51,080 nucleotides of DNA from Gammaproteobacteria bacterium (GCA_016199745.1 JACQFZ010000031.1:1-51080); one strand, 5' to 3'. Numbered from the stretch's first letter, positions 7,451 to 17,002 are shown. Numbers and translations are program-made. The notes: generated by a model from the letters alone, not told the origin.

Positions 7451-7578
7451 AACACCGGCAGTTGGCAAACATGGAGGTAGTTATGTACGAAGCTTCGCAT
7501 ATTAACTTACCCGACGATCAATCGGTCGCCCCCGAGCAATCAACAACCGTGCGACATCGCCGGCAATTACAATGGTAG
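7451..7578 (+). pseudogene. Recombination scar: CBM6 coding fragment fused to a CBM6-type leader
   Basis: Bases 7451-7475 differ at one position from 6909-6933, the part of the second CBM6 gene that encodes NTGSWKTW. They run directly into ATGGAGGTAGTTATG, which resembles the ribosome-binding leader of both CBM6 genes. The ATG at 7483 opens only 31 codons (starting MYEASHINLPDDQS) and ends at 7578. I infer that a third related gene once stood here and was removed by deletion between short identical stretches (ACATGGA). Confidence 0.45.
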
Positions 7579-7799
7579 TAAGCGGTTTCTTTTATAACGA
7601 CAAAAAATTGATCACGCTTCAATATCCAGGCAGCAGATCCACCTACGTAACCGGCATTAACGACCATGGCACTATTGTCGGCTACGCGATTCTGTTCGAC
7701 GAGTCGGTACAGGGCTTCATTGGGAAACCGCGCAAGGGCGACGGCGTCGAATGGTTTCACCAACGACGCAGCGTCCAAGCCGAACGCCGTGCATCATGA
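7572..7799 (+). pseudogene. Fragment of a HAF-repeat exported protein
   Basis: The 75-residue frame begins with one and a half units of the HAF-type beta-propeller repeat: GFFYNDKKLITLQYPGSRST, then YVTGINDHGTIVGYAILFD and GFIG. Complete proteins of this kind have many such repeats and a signal peptide. Here there is no signal peptide, and after about residue 52 the frame loses similarity, so this is a remnant. A terminator nearly identical to that of the first CBM6 gene follows. Confidence 0.45.
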
Positions 7800-7817
7800 C
7801 CAAACTGTAATAAATCA

Positions 7818-7851
7818 AAAGGCCAGCTCAACGCTGGCCTTTCTTTTTCTA
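7818..7851 (+). terminator. Intrinsic terminator, copy of the 5263 hairpin
   Basis: AAAGGCCAGC pairs perfectly with GCTGGCCTTT around a TCAAC loop and is followed by CTTTTTCT. It separates the accessory block from queC, which runs the other way. Confidence 0.9.
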
Positions 7852-7878
7852 AACAATCACAACAATTTTAATTTCACG

Positions 7879-8568
7879 TCACTGATACGGCGTCGGGTCC
7901 GGCACACCGGCGGCGGCAAAACCCTGCGCGCGTAGACGGCAGGAGTCGCACACGCCGCAAGCGCGCGCCGATACATCCGGGTTGTAGCACGAGAGCGTAA
8001 GCGCGAAGTTCACCCCTAACCGCGCACCGCTACGAATGATGTCGGCCTTGGGCAGGCTGACCAGCGGCGCACGCACGGCGATGCCGCGACCCTCGATGCC
8101 GGCACGGGTCGCAAGCGTCGCCATTTGTTGAAACGCTTGCAGATATTCCGGCCGGCAATCGGGGTAACCGGAATAATCGACGGCATTGGCGCCGATATAG
8201 ATAGCCTCGGCATCGAGCACCTCGGCCCACGCCAACGCCAACGACAGAAAAATAGTATTGCGCGCCGGCACGTAGGTGACCGGAATACCGACACTCGGCG
8301 CATCGGGGACCGATATCGTCGGGTCGGTCAACGCCGAACCGCCGATCCACGACAAATCGAACCGCGCGACGCGATGCTCGACAGCACCGAGCGATTGCGC
8401 GGCGCGGCGCGCGGCGTCGAGCTCGAGGCGATGGCGTTGACCGTAATCGATTGTAAGCGCGAAACAGGCACCGACTTCCGCGCGGGCAATGGCCAAGGTC
8501 GTGGCGGAGTCGAGACCGCCGGACAACAGCACGACAGCACGACGATTGTCAGCGGCCACGTGCGTCAC
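7879..8568 (-). CDS. queC: 7-cyano-7-deazaguanine synthase QueC
   Basis: QueC converts 7-carboxy-7-deazaguanine to preQ0 with ATP and ammonia, in the queuosine pathway. The 229-residue protein has the ATP-pyrophosphatase loop [10 protein letters not shown] near the N-terminus and a C-terminal zinc-binding set, a Cys in LSCYNPD and then CGVCDSC. Length fits the family. The start is a GTG at 8568 inside the end of queE, a 20-bp overlap implying translational coupling. QueE, which makes its substrate, is the adjacent upstream gene. Confidence 0.95.
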   Translation of the reverse strand: MTHVAADNRRAVVLLSGGLDSATTLAIARAEVGACFALTIDYGQRHRLELDAARRAAQSLGAVEHRVARFDLSWIGGSALTDPTISVPDAPSVGIPVTYVPARNTIFLSLALAWAEVLDAEAIYIGANAVDYSGYPDCRPEYLQAFQQMATLATRAGIEGRGIAVRAPLVSLPKADIIRSGARLGVNFALTLSCYNPDVSARACGVCDSCRLRAQGFAAAGVPDPTPYQ

Positions 8569-9241
8569 CCCAGAGTATCTTGTGCAACTGCAACTGCATC
8601 CGTACCGACAATCGATCGGCCAATATCCAATCGGCGAGGTCGCCTGGTTTGATTTGCCCGTACGATGGCGAGAACAATACTTCGCTGCGTTCGCTCAGAT
8701 GATGCTGCTGTACCTGCGCGCGACTCCATTCGTAGTCGGCACGATCGCAAATGACGAACTTAACTTGGTCTTTGCGCTGCAACAGCGCGATATTGACGTA
8801 GCGATTGCGATCCTCTTCTTTCGAGCCCGGCGTTTTTAAATCCATGACGATGCTGACACGCGCATCGATGTCGGCGATGTCGAGCGCGCCGCTCGTTTCC
8901 AACGACACTTCGTAGCCCTGCGCCGCCAATTGCGCCAACAGCGGACGGCACGCGGGTTGCGCAAGCGGCTCGCCGCCGGTAACGGTCACGTATCGCGGTC
9001 CGTAGCTCGCGATTTGCGCCAGGATTTGGTCCAACGTCATCCACTCGCCGCCGTGAAAGGCGTACGCGGTATCGCAATATTGGCAACGCAACGGACACCC
9101 GGTGAGACGCACAAACACCGTCGGCAAGCCGACCGTACGCGCCTCGCCTTGTAGCGAGTAAAAAATTTCCGTGATACGCAACCGCGTATCGGCGGACGGC
9201 GCCGGTGAGTGGGTGGAATCAGCAGCGATCGTTGTCGTCAT
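8549..9241 (-). CDS. queE: 7-carboxy-7-deazaguanine synthase QueE
   Basis: QueE is a radical-SAM enzyme that contracts the ring of carboxytetrahydropterin to 7-carboxy-7-deazaguanine. The protein shows the cluster motif CPLRCQYC (Cys 49, 53 and 56, CX3CX2C) and the SAM-binding VTGGEPL. The 230-residue length is normal. It follows the cpoB end after about 100 bases and overlaps queC, making a two-gene unit at the end of the tol-pal cluster. The N-terminal 20 residues before [13 protein letters not shown] are variable. Confidence 0.95.
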   Translation of the reverse strand: MTTTIAADSTHSPAPSADTRLRITEIFYSLQGEARTVGLPTVFVRLTGCPLRCQYCDTAYAFHGGEWMTLDQILAQIASYGPRYVTVTGGEPLAQPACRPLLAQLAAQGYEVSLETSGALDIADIDARVSIVMDLKTPGSKEEDRNRYVNIALLQRKDQVKFVICDRADYEWSRAQVQQHHLSERSEVLFSPSYGQIKPGDLADWILADRLSVRMQLQLHKILWGDARGR

Positions 9242-9347
9242 GGGTGTGCGCCGGGAGGTCGAAAACGGCGATTGATTATACCGGACTAGTGCGAGTTGCC
9301 GCTGCCATCGGCGAAGAAGTTAACGGCGGGAGCGCATTACCTACTAA

Positions 9348-10154
9348 TTACCGACCCTCTTGGGTCAGCTTAGTGAGCCGAAGCTCGGCCGCTTTCGACG
9401 CGGTCGTATTGGGGTAGCGTTTGACCACGTCCTTCAGCGCCTCACGTGCCTTGCCATAAGCACCGAGCTCGTAATGCGTATACCCGATCTTGAGCAACGC
9501 ATCGGCCGCCTTTGGGCTTTGCGGAAAATCGCTGACGACCTTACCGAAGCCATCGAGCGCGCCACGGAAGTCGCGCATGACGTAGGCGGTCTCGCCGACC
9601 CAGTACTGAGCGTTGGCGGTCAAGGGGCCTTGCGGGAAACGGCTGACATATTCGCGAAAGCTCTTACCGGCCTGCTCGTACATGCCTTGCTTCATCTGCG
9701 CAAATGCGGCGTCGTACTGCTGCTGCTCGGCAGCGCTTGGTGGGCTAGCCGGCGCCCGTGTCGCCGGCGGCGGTGTGCCGGCCACGGGTGCTGTCGGTTC
9801 CGATGTGTTTGCTGGATCGCTGCCGCGGCGTTCGAGCTCGCGCAAGCGCTTATCGAAATCGGTTAGCGAATCGCGATAACGAATCTTCAACCGATCGAGC
9901 TCATGCTCGGTCGTCTCCTGCTGATCGCGCATTTCACGCAGCTGCGTCTGCAACGCCTCGACCTCGGTATAGAGCTCGACCAGCTCTTGCCGTTGGGTGC
10001 GAGGCGGTGCCGCAGCCGGCGCCGGCACGTTATCGGCCGGCGCTGTCGGTGCTGGCGCCGGACGCCGATCCGGAAGATCGGCGGCGACAGCGGCACCAGC
10101 AACGACAATTGCGAACGTTAGGACAGCAACGCGTTGGCAGCGAAGCAAAAACAT
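9348..10154 (-). CDS. cpoB: Cell division coordinator CpoB (YbgF)
   Basis: CpoB is a periplasmic partner of the Tol system that coordinates outer-membrane constriction with septal peptidoglycan synthesis. The 268-residue protein has a signal peptide (about 1-25, ending AAVAA), a Pro/Ala-rich linker, a coiled-coil trimerisation segment at about 50-95 and three TPR-like repeats at about 145-260 (YDAAFAQMKQGMYEQAGKSF, AQYWVGETAYVMRDFRGALD, ALLKIGYTHYELGAYGKARE). It begins directly after the pal stop codon. Confidence 0.93.
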   Translation of the reverse strand: MFLLRCQRVAVLTFAIVVAGAAVAADLPDRRPAPAPTAPADNVPAPAAAPPRTQRQELVELYTEVEALQTQLREMRDQQETTEHELDRLKIRYRDSLTDFDKRLRELERRGSDPANTSEPTAPVAGTPPPATRAPASPPSAAEQQQYDAAFAQMKQGMYEQAGKSFREYVSRFPQGPLTANAQYWVGETAYVMRDFRGALDGFGKVVSDFPQSPKAADALLKIGYTHYELGAYGKAREALKDVVKRYPNTTASKAAELRLTKLTQEGR

Positions 10155-10682
10155 TTACTGATATATGAATTCCACGCGACGGTTGAACGCCCACGCTTGT
10201 TCGTCATGATCGGCGTTGAGCGGCTTTTCTTCGCCGAACGACACGACGTTAACGCGATTGCCGGTAACACCGAGCACACGCAGCAACTTCTCGACCGACT
10301 GCGCACGACGCTCGCCGAGCGCTAAGTTGTACTCGCGCGTTCCACGCTCGTCGCAATGGCCTTCGAGCTGAACCTTGACATTCGGGTTGGCAACGAGATA
10401 ACGGCCATGGGCCTCGATGATCTTGCGCGCTTCTTCATCGAGCGTGCTGGAATCGAACGGGAAATGTACGCGCCACTCGGCCGGGCGCTCACTGCCGCCG
10501 GCCTGCGGAATCGATTCACCGACCGCTTCGTTCTGCGCTGGTGCAGAACCGGTATCGGCGCCGGAACCGGTGCTCCCGTCGGTGCCGTCCTGGCCCGGGG
10601 TGTCCGTCTTGGTACTGCTAGCGCAACCGCCGAGCCCGATCGCGGCCACCAATAAAACTACTAGTTCGAACTGTCGTTTCAT
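10155..10682 (-). CDS. pal: Peptidoglycan-associated lipoprotein Pal
   Basis: Pal anchors the outer membrane to peptidoglycan and binds TolB. The 175-residue product has a lipoprotein signal with lipobox LGGC (Cys at about 19), a Gly/Ser/Thr-rich linker and an OmpA-like domain. The peptidoglycan-binding stretch is EGHCDERGTREYNLALGERR. A GGAGG ribosome-binding site precedes the start. It lies between tolB and cpoB in the conserved order. Confidence 0.96.
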   Translation of the reverse strand: MKRQFELVVLLVAAIGLGGCASSTKTDTPGQDGTDGSTGSGADTGSAPAQNEAVGESIPQAGGSERPAEWRVHFPFDSSTLDEEARKIIEAHGRYLVANPNVKVQLEGHCDERGTREYNLALGERRAQSVEKLLRVLGVTGNRVNVVSFGEEKPLNADHDEQAWAFNRRVEFIYQ

Positions 10683-10703
10683 GCTTCCTCCTAAAAATTG
10701 AAA

Positions 10704-12005
10704 TTAACGGTTGTACGGTGACCATGCCGGCTCGCGGACGTCGGCCGTTTCGAGCCGAAAAGTTTGACGCACTCGACCGTCGATCGATACCGACGCGAGC
10801 GCCCCCTGCCCCCGGACTTCGGTAGCATACAGTATCATCCGGCCATTAGGCGCAAACGTTGGGGATTCGTCGAGCGGTGTGTCGGTCAAGACCTGCAGCG
10901 TCCGGTCGTCCAGGTTTAGGGTAGCAATATGAAACTTCCCTTGCACCCGGCTAACCAACGTCAGGCTGCGGCCGTCGACGGCATACGAGGGCCGCGCATT
11001 GTAATCGCCATCGAACGTCAGCCGCTGGACTTGACGACCGTCGGCGTTCATTCGGTAGATCTGCGGCCGGCCCGAGCGATCCGAGGTGAAAACGAGTTGG
11101 CGCCCGTCCGGCGACCACGACGGCTCGGTATCGATAGCCGGGTCGTTGGTCAGACGCGTCAGCTGTCGGGTGGCAAGGTCGAGCACGAAAATATCGGGAT
11201 TGCCTTCCTTCGACAACTGCAGCGCCAACCGCCGACCATCCGGCGACCAGGCCGGCGCGCTGTTGATGCCTTTGAATTCGGCCAGCAACTCGCGCCGCTG
11301 ATTGGCGACATTCTGCACGTAAACCTTCGAACGCTTATCCTCGAACGAGACATAAGCGATACGCTCGCCATCCGGCGCCCACGCCGGCGACATCAACGGC
11401 TCGGCCGAGCGAACGATGGAGATGGGATTGTAACCGTCGGAATCCGCCACCTGCAGCCGGTAGATCGACTTCTTCGGCCCGGCGTTCTCGCGCGTGATGT
11501 AGGCGATGCGCGTATTGAACGCGCCGGGTTCGCCGGTCAACTTTTCGTAGATGACGTCGGATATTTGATGACCGACGGTGCGCAGCATCGAGGCGTTGAC
11601 GGTGTACTGCAAACCGGCAAGCTCTTTCTGCTTGAACACGTCGAACAACTGGAACCGCACTAGATAACGCCCGGGCCCAGCGGGCGCGACGCTACCAATG
11701 ACTAACGCCTCAGCTTTGACAAAGCGCCAATCTTTATAGACAACTTCACGCTCTTCGATCGGACGCGAGGCGAACTCCTTGCGATCCAAGGTGGCGAACC
11801 GACCACTGCGTCCAAGATCGGCCTCGACCACATCCGACACGACCTGCGGCGGCGCGGTTAGACCGGCCCAACCGAATGGGACAATGGCGATCGGGATGCC
11901 GCTCTCTTCGCTCTTGGTGAGCTCAAGGGTAAGAATTGCATGCGCCGGCATCGAGCAAGCCAGCAGCAGCGCCATCGAAATTAAGACTCTAAATTTTTTC
12001 ATCAT
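10704..12005 (-). CDS. tolB: Tol-Pal system periplasmic protein TolB
   Basis: TolB links Pal to the inner-membrane TolQRA motor. The 433-residue protein has a signal peptide (about 1-23, ending MPAHA), an N-terminal alpha/beta domain and a six-bladed propeller whose blades repeat PxWSPDGxxIAY-like motifs (SPAWAPDGERIAYVS, APAWSPDGRRLAL, EPSWSPDGRQLVF). Length and start are typical. It lies 9 bp after tolA. Confidence 0.96.
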   Translation of the reverse strand: MMKKFRVLISMALLLACSMPAHAILTLELTKSEESGIPIAIVPFGWAGLTAPPQVVSDVVEADLGRSGRFATLDRKEFASRPIEEREVVYKDWRFVKAEALVIGSVAPAGPGRYLVRFQLFDVFKQKELAGLQYTVNASMLRTVGHQISDVIYEKLTGEPGAFNTRIAYITRENAGPKKSIYRLQVADSDGYNPISIVRSAEPLMSPAWAPDGERIAYVSFEDKRSKVYVQNVANQRRELLAEFKGINSAPAWSPDGRRLALQLSKEGNPDIFVLDLATRQLTRLTNDPAIDTEPSWSPDGRQLVFTSDRSGRPQIYRMNADGRQVQRLTFDGDYNARPSYAVDGRSLTLVSRVQGKFHIATLNLDDRTLQVLTDTPLDESPTFAPNGRMILYATEVRGQGALASVSIDGRVRQTFRLETADVREPAWSPYNR

Positions 12006-12014
12006 AGTGGCGTT

Positions 12015-12902
12015 CTACCGGTTTTTTGGTTTAACCATTTTCAATTTAAACTCGCGAAATTCGTTAAAAACTTTCACGTCCGAAGACACGGGCAGCGGTG
12101 AGGACTTTTTGATCGCCGATTCGGCCGAACGATCAAACACGGGATTGCCACTGGATTCAACCACAGTGGCGTCGACGACTTCGCCGTCCGGCAACAATTG
12201 GATTCTCACCACACAACTTGTGCCTTCTGGCGTACCAAACGGAACGTTCCAGCTCGTATGAATTCGCTTCTTCATTAGTGCCTGATAGCGATCGACCTCG
12301 GTTCCTACGCGAGCGGCATCTTCCTCCTCGGCGCGCTCCTTCTCTTCCGCTTCAAGTTGCTGTTTGAGCGAATCTTCCGCCACCTTCTGCCGCGCCGTAT
12401 CATCCTTCTTCTTCGCCTCGTCCTTGCGCCGCTTCTCGTCCTTTTCCTGCTTCGCTTTGAGGTCGGCCTGGCGTTTTCGTTCCGCTTCGGCCTTCTTGCT
12501 TTCCTCTTCCTTGCGTTTCTGCGCCTCGACGAGTTTCTTCTCGTCGAGCTTCTTTTGCTCCTCGAGTTTCTGCTGTTCGAGCTTCTGCTGCTCCTCTTTC
12601 TTGTGCTTCTCTTCCAGTTGATGGCGCTCTTCTTCTTGCTTGCGTTCTTGCTCGAGGCGTTCGCGTTCGACTTGTTGCTTGCGCTTCGTGTCCTCTTCAA
12701 CCTTCTTTTGTTGGTCTTCGTGCGCCTGTTGGTGGATCTTCGGATCTTCGACCACGACTGCCTTGATCATCGCCGGCGGCGGCGTCGGTGCTTTGCTGAA
12801 GCGCACGCCGATTACGAGCACTGCGACCACCGCCGCGTGCACAAAGATGGCATAGACGACCGCGCTAAAACGGCCAGGAGTTCGATGAGACTGCTTGTCC
12901 AC
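12015..12902 (-). CDS. tolA: Tol-Pal system protein TolA
   Basis: TolA spans the periplasm from the inner membrane to Pal/TolB. The 295-residue protein has a single N-terminal membrane helix (about 12-30), a long Lys/Glu/Gln-rich coiled-coil domain (about 50-200), and a compact C-terminal domain (about 205-295) with CVVRIQLLPDGEVVDATVVE, typical of TolA/TonB C-terminal folds. The start is GTG at 12902, preceded only by a weak ribosome-binding site, 6 bp after tolR. Confidence 0.93.
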   Translation of the reverse strand: MDKQSHRTPGRFSAVVYAIFVHAAVVAVLVIGVRFSKAPTPPPAMIKAVVVEDPKIHQQAHEDQQKKVEEDTKRKQQVERERLEQERKQEEERHQLEEKHKKEEQQKLEQQKLEEQKKLDEKKLVEAQKRKEEESKKAEAERKRQADLKAKQEKDEKRRKDEAKKKDDTARQKVAEDSLKQQLEAEEKERAEEEDAARVGTEVDRYQALMKKRIHTSWNVPFGTPEGTSCVVRIQLLPDGEVVDATVVESSGNPVFDRSAESAIKKSSPLPVSSDVKVFNEFREFKLKMVKPKNR

Positions 12903-12908
12903 TGCGGC

Positions 12909-13325
12909 TTAGCGTTTCGTCGGTGGTTCGGTGATCAGGCCTACGCTCGGGGCACCGGCCGACTGTAGCAACGTCATCGCCTTTACCACTTCGCCGTAGT
13001 CGACACTGCGATCGCCGCGGATCAACACCGGCGTCTGCGGACGCGCATGCAACAGCGACGACACTTTGTGCCGAAGCTCATCCGCCGAGATCTGACGATC
13101 GTCTAAAAAGTAGTGGCCGTTGCGATCGACGGTGACGATCAAGCTTTCGTTGTCGGTCGAGTCGATCGGTTTCGATGACGCTTGCGGCAAATCGACTTTT
13201 ACCCCCTGCTGCAATAACGGCGCGGTAATCATAAAGATGACAAGCAATACCAACATCACGTCGATGTACGGCACGACGTTGATCTCGCTCATTAAGGGTT
13301 TGCGCCGGCGGCGATACGACTCCAT
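12909..13325 (-). CDS. tolR: Tol-Pal system protein TolR
   Basis: TolR is the ExbD-like partner in the proton-driven TolQR motor. The 138-residue protein has one membrane helix (about 17-38) with the proton-path Asp in VVPYIDVMLVLLVIFMIT, then a periplasmic domain. I chose the ATG at 13325, which has CGGAG seven bases upstream and follows the tolQ stop by two bases; a TTG six bases earlier is also in frame. Confidence 0.95.
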   Translation of the reverse strand: MESYRRRRKPLMSEINVVPYIDVMLVLLVIFMITAPLLQQGVKVDLPQASSKPIDSTDNESLIVTVDRNGHYFLDDRQISADELRHKVSSLLHARPQTPVLIRGDRSVDYGEVVKAMTLLQSAGAPSVGLITEPPTKR

Positions 13326-13327
13326 CG

Positions 13328-14026
13328 TCAACTCCGAGCAGCGAATGCCTGCCGATGCAGGATACTAGAGAATTCGTCCATGAAAATTTCGTAACGCGTC
13401 ACCATCCGCTCGACATCGTGCGAAAAACGGTTGTAGGCGATCACCGCCGGAATCGCCGCGAATAAGCCGATGGCGGTTGCGATCAGCGCCTCGGCGATGC
13501 CGGGGGCGACGTGCCCGATCGTCGCTTGCTGAACCGTGCCGAGAGCGCGGAACGAATTCATGATGCCCCAGACCGTGCCGAACAGACCCACGTAAGGACT
13601 GGTCGAGCCGACGGTGGCGAGAAACGGCAAATGCATTTCCAAAAAATCGGTCTCGCGCGACAGCGCCACTCGCATCGCCCGCTGCACGCCTTCGAGGACT
13701 TCCGCCGGCTGAATATTGCCTTGCCCGTGCAACCGTTTGTATTCACGAAAGCCGACGACAAACAAGCTCTCCATCCCGGTCGGCGTCGTGTTCTTGGCGG
13801 CGAACTCGGCATGCATCTGCATCAGGCTGCCGCCGGACCAGAAGCGCTGTTCGAAGCGATCGGCCGTGCGCCGCGCCGCTTTCAGCGTCGCCCATTTACG
13901 GAAGATCATGACCCAAGAAATAAACGAGGCCAGCAACAGCATTCCCATAACCAACTGCACCGGCAAGCTGGCGTTGGCGATGAGCGACAACATGGCCAAG
14001 CCATCGTCAGAGGCAACAACATTCAT
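13328..14026 (-). CDS. tolQ: Tol-Pal system protein TolQ
   Basis: TolQ is the ExbB/MotA-type stator of the Tol motor. The 232-residue protein has a first membrane helix at about 20-40, a cytoplasmic loop, and two C-terminal helices: the segment ATVGSTSPYVGLFGTVWGIM is the family hallmark, followed by GIAEALIATAIGLFAAIPAV. The start is adjacent to the ybgC stop with no gap, as usual for the operon. Confidence 0.96.
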   Translation of the reverse strand: MNVVASDDGLAMLSLIANASLPVQLVMGMLLLASFISWVMIFRKWATLKAARRTADRFEQRFWSGGSLMQMHAEFAAKNTTPTGMESLFVVGFREYKRLHGQGNIQPAEVLEGVQRAMRVALSRETDFLEMHLPFLATVGSTSPYVGLFGTVWGIMNSFRALGTVQQATIGHVAPGIAEALIATAIGLFAAIPAVIAYNRFSHDVERMVTRYEIFMDEFSSILHRQAFAARS

Positions 14027-14455
14027 TTAGTTCGCTCCATCAAGGCGCGCCGCCACAGCATCGGGCAGCGGACGCGGGGTAAAACTAGAAACGTCGAGAC
14101 AGACGATGCGGATCTCGCCTTCGCATAACGGCTCATCGGCACGCCGAATTTGTTGCATGAGAGTAAAGCTAGCGCTACGACGCTTACTGAGCGTGACCGT
14201 TACGTTGACCAACTCGTTAAAGCGCGCCGGCCGCAGAAATTCGACATTGGCCGAACGCACGACGAAGAGCGCACCTTCACGCTGCGCTAATTCATCCAAC
14301 TCGAAGCCGAGCGAACGCAGCCACTCCGTTCGTGCACGCTCCATAAATTTGAGATAGTTCGAATGATAAACTACGCCGCCGGCATCGGTGTCTTCGTAAT
14401 AGACTCGGACCGGCAGTATAAACGCCGGCAATGTTATCGTTTTTAGGTCGAGCAT
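14027..14455 (-). CDS. ybgC: Tol-associated acyl-CoA thioesterase YbgC
   Basis: YbgC is a hot-dog-fold thioesterase at the head of tol operons. The 142-residue protein has the 4-hydroxybenzoyl-CoA thioesterase signature VYYEDTDAGGVVYHSNYLKF with its catalytic Asp, and a standard length. It starts the tol block, 13 bp after ruvB, so ruvB and tol may be cotranscribed. Confidence 0.94.
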   Translation of the reverse strand: MLDLKTITLPAFILPVRVYYEDTDAGGVVYHSNYLKFMERARTEWLRSLGFELDELAQREGALFVVRSANVEFLRPARFNELVNVTVTLSKRRSASFTLMQQIRRADEPLCEGEIRIVCLDVSSFTPRPLPDAVAARLDGAN

Positions 14456-14468
14456 CCTGTGCCGCTCA

Positions 14469-15515
14469 CTAACCTTCGAATATGCCGCGCTGCAGCGGCT
14501 CGCTACCCGGCGGCGGCGTTAAACCAAAATGGCGCCATGCCGTCGCCGTTGCCAAGCGACCGCGCGGCGTGCGCATCAGGAAGCCCTGCTGAATCAAGAA
14601 CGGCTCGATCACATCTTCCAACGTGCCGCGCTCTTCGCCGATAGCGGCGGCAAGGCTGTCGATACCGACCGGTCCGCCGCCAAATCTATCGAGCATCGCG
14701 CGCAATAATTTTCGGTCCATCACATCGAGACCGAGCGGATCTACCTCTAACATGCGCAACGCCCCTTCGACAACGTCAGCGGTCAGAATACCGTTGCCTT
14801 TGATCTCGGCGAAATCGCGCGCACGCCGCAATAATCGATTAGCAATGCGTGGCGTACCGCGCGAACGGCGAGCGATGGCGGCGATCGCTGCCGGCTCGCT
14901 CGGTACGCCGAGAATACCGGCGGAGCGAGTGACGATGCGCTCGAGCTCGGCGGCGGTATAGAACTCGAGCCGTAAAACGATGCCGAAACGATCGCGCAGC
15001 GGCGAGGTCAACAAACCGGCGCGCGTGGTCGCACCGACCAATGTGAACGGCGGCAAATCGAGCTTGATAGAGCGCGCCGCTGGCCCTTCGCCGATAACGA
15101 TATCGAGCTGATAATCCTCCAACGCCGGATACAACACTTCTTCCACCACCGGGCTTAAGCGATGGATCTCGTCGATGAACAGCACGTCGTTGGCCTGCAA
15201 ATTCGTCAACAGTGCCGCCAAATCGCCGGCGCGTTCCAGCACGGGACCCGAGGTTTGCCGCAGGCCGACGCCCATTTCGTGGGCGACGATGTGTGCCAGT
15301 GTGGTTTTGCCGAGGCCGGGCGGGCCGAACAGCAGCACATGATCCAACGCCTCGGCACGACCGCGGGCGGCCGCAATGAAGATATCGAGCTGACCGCGGA
15401 TCGGCTCTTGGCCGACGTATTCCGCCAGCCGCGTCGGCCGCAGCCGATTCGCCTCGACAACTTCTTCGGGCACATCGACAGCGGTAGCGGATACTAGTCG
15501 GTCGGTCTCGATCAT
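14469..15515 (-). CDS. ruvB: Holliday junction branch-migration ATPase RuvB
   Basis: RuvB is the hexameric motor that drives Holliday-junction branch migration with RuvA. The 348-residue protein has Walker [10 protein letters not shown] at about 64-72, Walker B FIDEIH, the sensor VGATTRAG, an arginine-finger region SPLRDRFGI, and a C-terminal winged helix ([18 protein letters not shown]). Full length. It is separated from ruvA by about 200 bases carrying a REP-like doublet. Confidence 0.97.
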   Translation of the reverse strand: MIETDRLVSATAVDVPEEVVEANRLRPTRLAEYVGQEPIRGQLDIFIAAARGRAEALDHVLLFGPPGLGKTTLAHIVAHEMGVGLRQTSGPVLERAGDLAALLTNLQANDVLFIDEIHRLSPVVEEVLYPALEDYQLDIVIGEGPAARSIKLDLPPFTLVGATTRAGLLTSPLRDRFGIVLRLEFYTAAELERIVTRSAGILGVPSEPAAIAAIARRSRGTPRIANRLLRRARDFAEIKGNGILTADVVEGALRMLEVDPLGLDVMDRKLLRAMLDRFGGGPVGIDSLAAAIGEERGTLEDVIEPFLIQQGFLMRTPRGRLATATAWRHFGLTPPPGSEPLQRGIFEG

Positions 15516-15532
15516 ATATATAGATGTTGCCC

Positions 15533-15693
15533 TACTCTCCCTCTCCCTTCGGGAGAGAGATGGGGTGAGGGATGTTTAGTTCGCCTGTTGTAATAACAAA
15601 GCCAAGACAAGAGATAGCCCTTTTTGCAACGTGCTGCACCTGTTGCATCCCTCACCCTCATTCCCTCTCCCGGAGGGAGAGGGAGGCGAGTCG
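15533..15693. repeat. REP-like inverted doublet between ruvA and ruvB
   Basis: Two related palindromic units face each other. The left unit has CCCTCTCCCTTCGGGAGAG and then GGGGTGAGGGATG; the right unit has CATCCCTCACCC and then CCCTCTCCCGGAGGGAGAGG. They are inverted copies around a spacer of about 75 bp. The layout matches a MITE or REP doublet, and related units occur near 16865, 26863, 32003, 35267 and 47224. Confidence 0.7.
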
Positions 15694-15721
15694 TTGCGCG
15701 CCCCGAAGCGCGCATTTTGTT

Positions 15722-16315
15722 CTATCGTGCCATGGCCCGGAGCGCCTGGCGAATAATTTCCTCAGTACTAAGCCCCTGATTAGCGAGACCGCGAACCGCG
15801 CGGGACGCCTCCGGTGCTTTGTATCCCAGCGCAATCAAGGCGCTAACCGCCTCGCCGACCGGATCGCGCGGCGCACCGGCGGCCGCATTAAAAGCCGCGT
15901 TTCCCGTAGGCTCACTGGGCAATTTATCGCGCAATTCGACGATCAACCGCTCGGCGGTCTTGCGGCCGATACCGGGGACCTGCGTTAAACGGGCAATATC
16001 GTTATCGGCGATGCAACGGGCCAACTCGTCTTCCGTCAAGCCGGACAGAATGGCCAGCGCTACCCGCGGGCCGACGCCGTTGATTTTGAGCAAGGCGCGA
16101 AATTGTCGCCGCTGCGATTCGCGCACGAAGCCGAACAACAGATGCGCATCCTCGCGCACTACCAAATGCGTATGCAGGGTCACCGGCTCGCCGATCGCCG
16201 GCAGATCGTAGAACGTGGTCATCGGCGCTTCGAGCTCGTAACCGACGCCGCCGACCTCGACCAATAGCGCCGGCGGTTCTTTACGAATGAGTGTACCGCG
16301 CAGACGGCCGATCAT
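15722..16315 (-). CDS. ruvA: Holliday junction DNA-binding protein RuvA
   Basis: RuvA binds four-way junctions and loads RuvB. The 197-residue protein begins MIGRLRGTL; a longer upstream reading is Arg/Cys-rich and unlike the family, so I start at 16315. The two helix-hairpin-helix motifs are in [19 protein letters not shown] and [19 protein letters not shown]. The C-terminal RuvB-binding domain ([20 protein letters not shown]) is complete. The start codon overlaps the ruvC stop (ATGA). Confidence 0.96.
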   Translation of the reverse strand: MIGRLRGTLIRKEPPALLVEVGGVGYELEAPMTTFYDLPAIGEPVTLHTHLVVREDAHLLFGFVRESQRRQFRALLKINGVGPRVALAILSGLTEDELARCIADNDIARLTQVPGIGRKTAERLIVELRDKLPSEPTGNAAFNAAAGAPRDPVGEAVSALIALGYKAPEASRAVRGLANQGLSTEEIIRQALRAMAR

Positions 16316-16824
16316 GCGGCACCGCCGACAACGCGACCGCGACGCAAGGCGAGCAAACCGGCAGCATGATGCGCATGGCAAATCGCGCAGGCCAATGCAT
16401 CGGCCGCGTCTGCCGGCGGCGCGCGATTGAGATCGAGCAAGGTTTTCACCATATGTTGGACTTGTTCTTTAGCGGCGCCGCCACGACCGACAACGGCGCT
16501 CTTGATTTGCCGCGCCGAATATTCGCTGACATCGAGCCCGCCGTTAACGCCGGCGCAGATCGCAACGCCGCGCGCTTGCCCGAGCTTCAACGCCGAGTCG
16601 GCGTTGCGGGCGAGGAATACCTTTTCGGCGGCGAGCACGGTTGGCTGATAGGTCTCGATGATTTCGATCACGCCGTCGTAAATCGATTTCAAGCGGCCGG
16701 CCAGTTCGCCCGCCGGCGTGCGCACGCAGCCGCTGGCAATGTATTGCAGCTTGCCGTTGCGCAACACCTGCACCACGCCGAAGCCGGTAATGCGCGAACC
16801 GGGGTCGATACCTAATACTCGCAT
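16312..16824 (-). CDS. ruvC: Holliday junction resolvase RuvC
   Basis: RuvC cuts Holliday junctions symmetrically. The 170-residue protein keeps the four acidic catalytic residues: Asp in [11 protein letters not shown] (position 7), Glu in LAAEKVF, and two Asp in [16 protein letters not shown]. Normal length. It overlaps ruvA by four bases and follows yebC after a REP-like doublet. Confidence 0.97.
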   Translation of the reverse strand: MRVLGIDPGSRITGFGVVQVLRNGKLQYIASGCVRTPAGELAGRLKSIYDGVIEIIETYQPTVLAAEKVFLARNADSALKLGQARGVAICAGVNGGLDVSEYSARQIKSAVVGRGGAAKEQVQHMVKTLLDLNRAPPADAADALACAICHAHHAAGLLALRRGRVVGGAA

Positions 16825-16864
16825 CAGCGCACCGACTCCCGCATCCCTTCAAACAAAAATGCCG

Positions 16865-16971
16865 ACACTCCCCTCTCCCTCCGGGAGAGGGGTCGGGAGT
16901 GAGGGGAATTGACGCGGGGTGAACCTTCGCCTCCCTCACCCCATCCCTCTCCCGGGAGGAGAGGGGGAGTT
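16865..16971. repeat. REP-like inverted doublet between yebC and ruvC
   Basis: The left unit has CCCCTCTCCCTCCGGGAGAG followed by GGAGTGAGGGG; the right unit is its inverted relative, CCTCACCCCATCCCTCTCCC followed by GGGAGGAGAGGGGGAG. The spacer between them is about 25 bp. It belongs to the same family as the 15533 doublet. Confidence 0.7.
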
Positions 16972-17002
16972 GGTGCGCTGATGCGACTTATAAGAGCGCG
17001 CA

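Noticed and set aside
12305-12968. Long frames in the tolA region on both strands
   Set aside because: They are shadows of the repetitive Lys/Glu coiled-coil coding sequence of tolA; composition is extreme (Arg/Ser or Leu/Phe runs).
15533-16971. Palindromic repeats as a possible CRISPR array
   Set aside because: The units are few, imperfect, inverted in orientation and without regular spacers.
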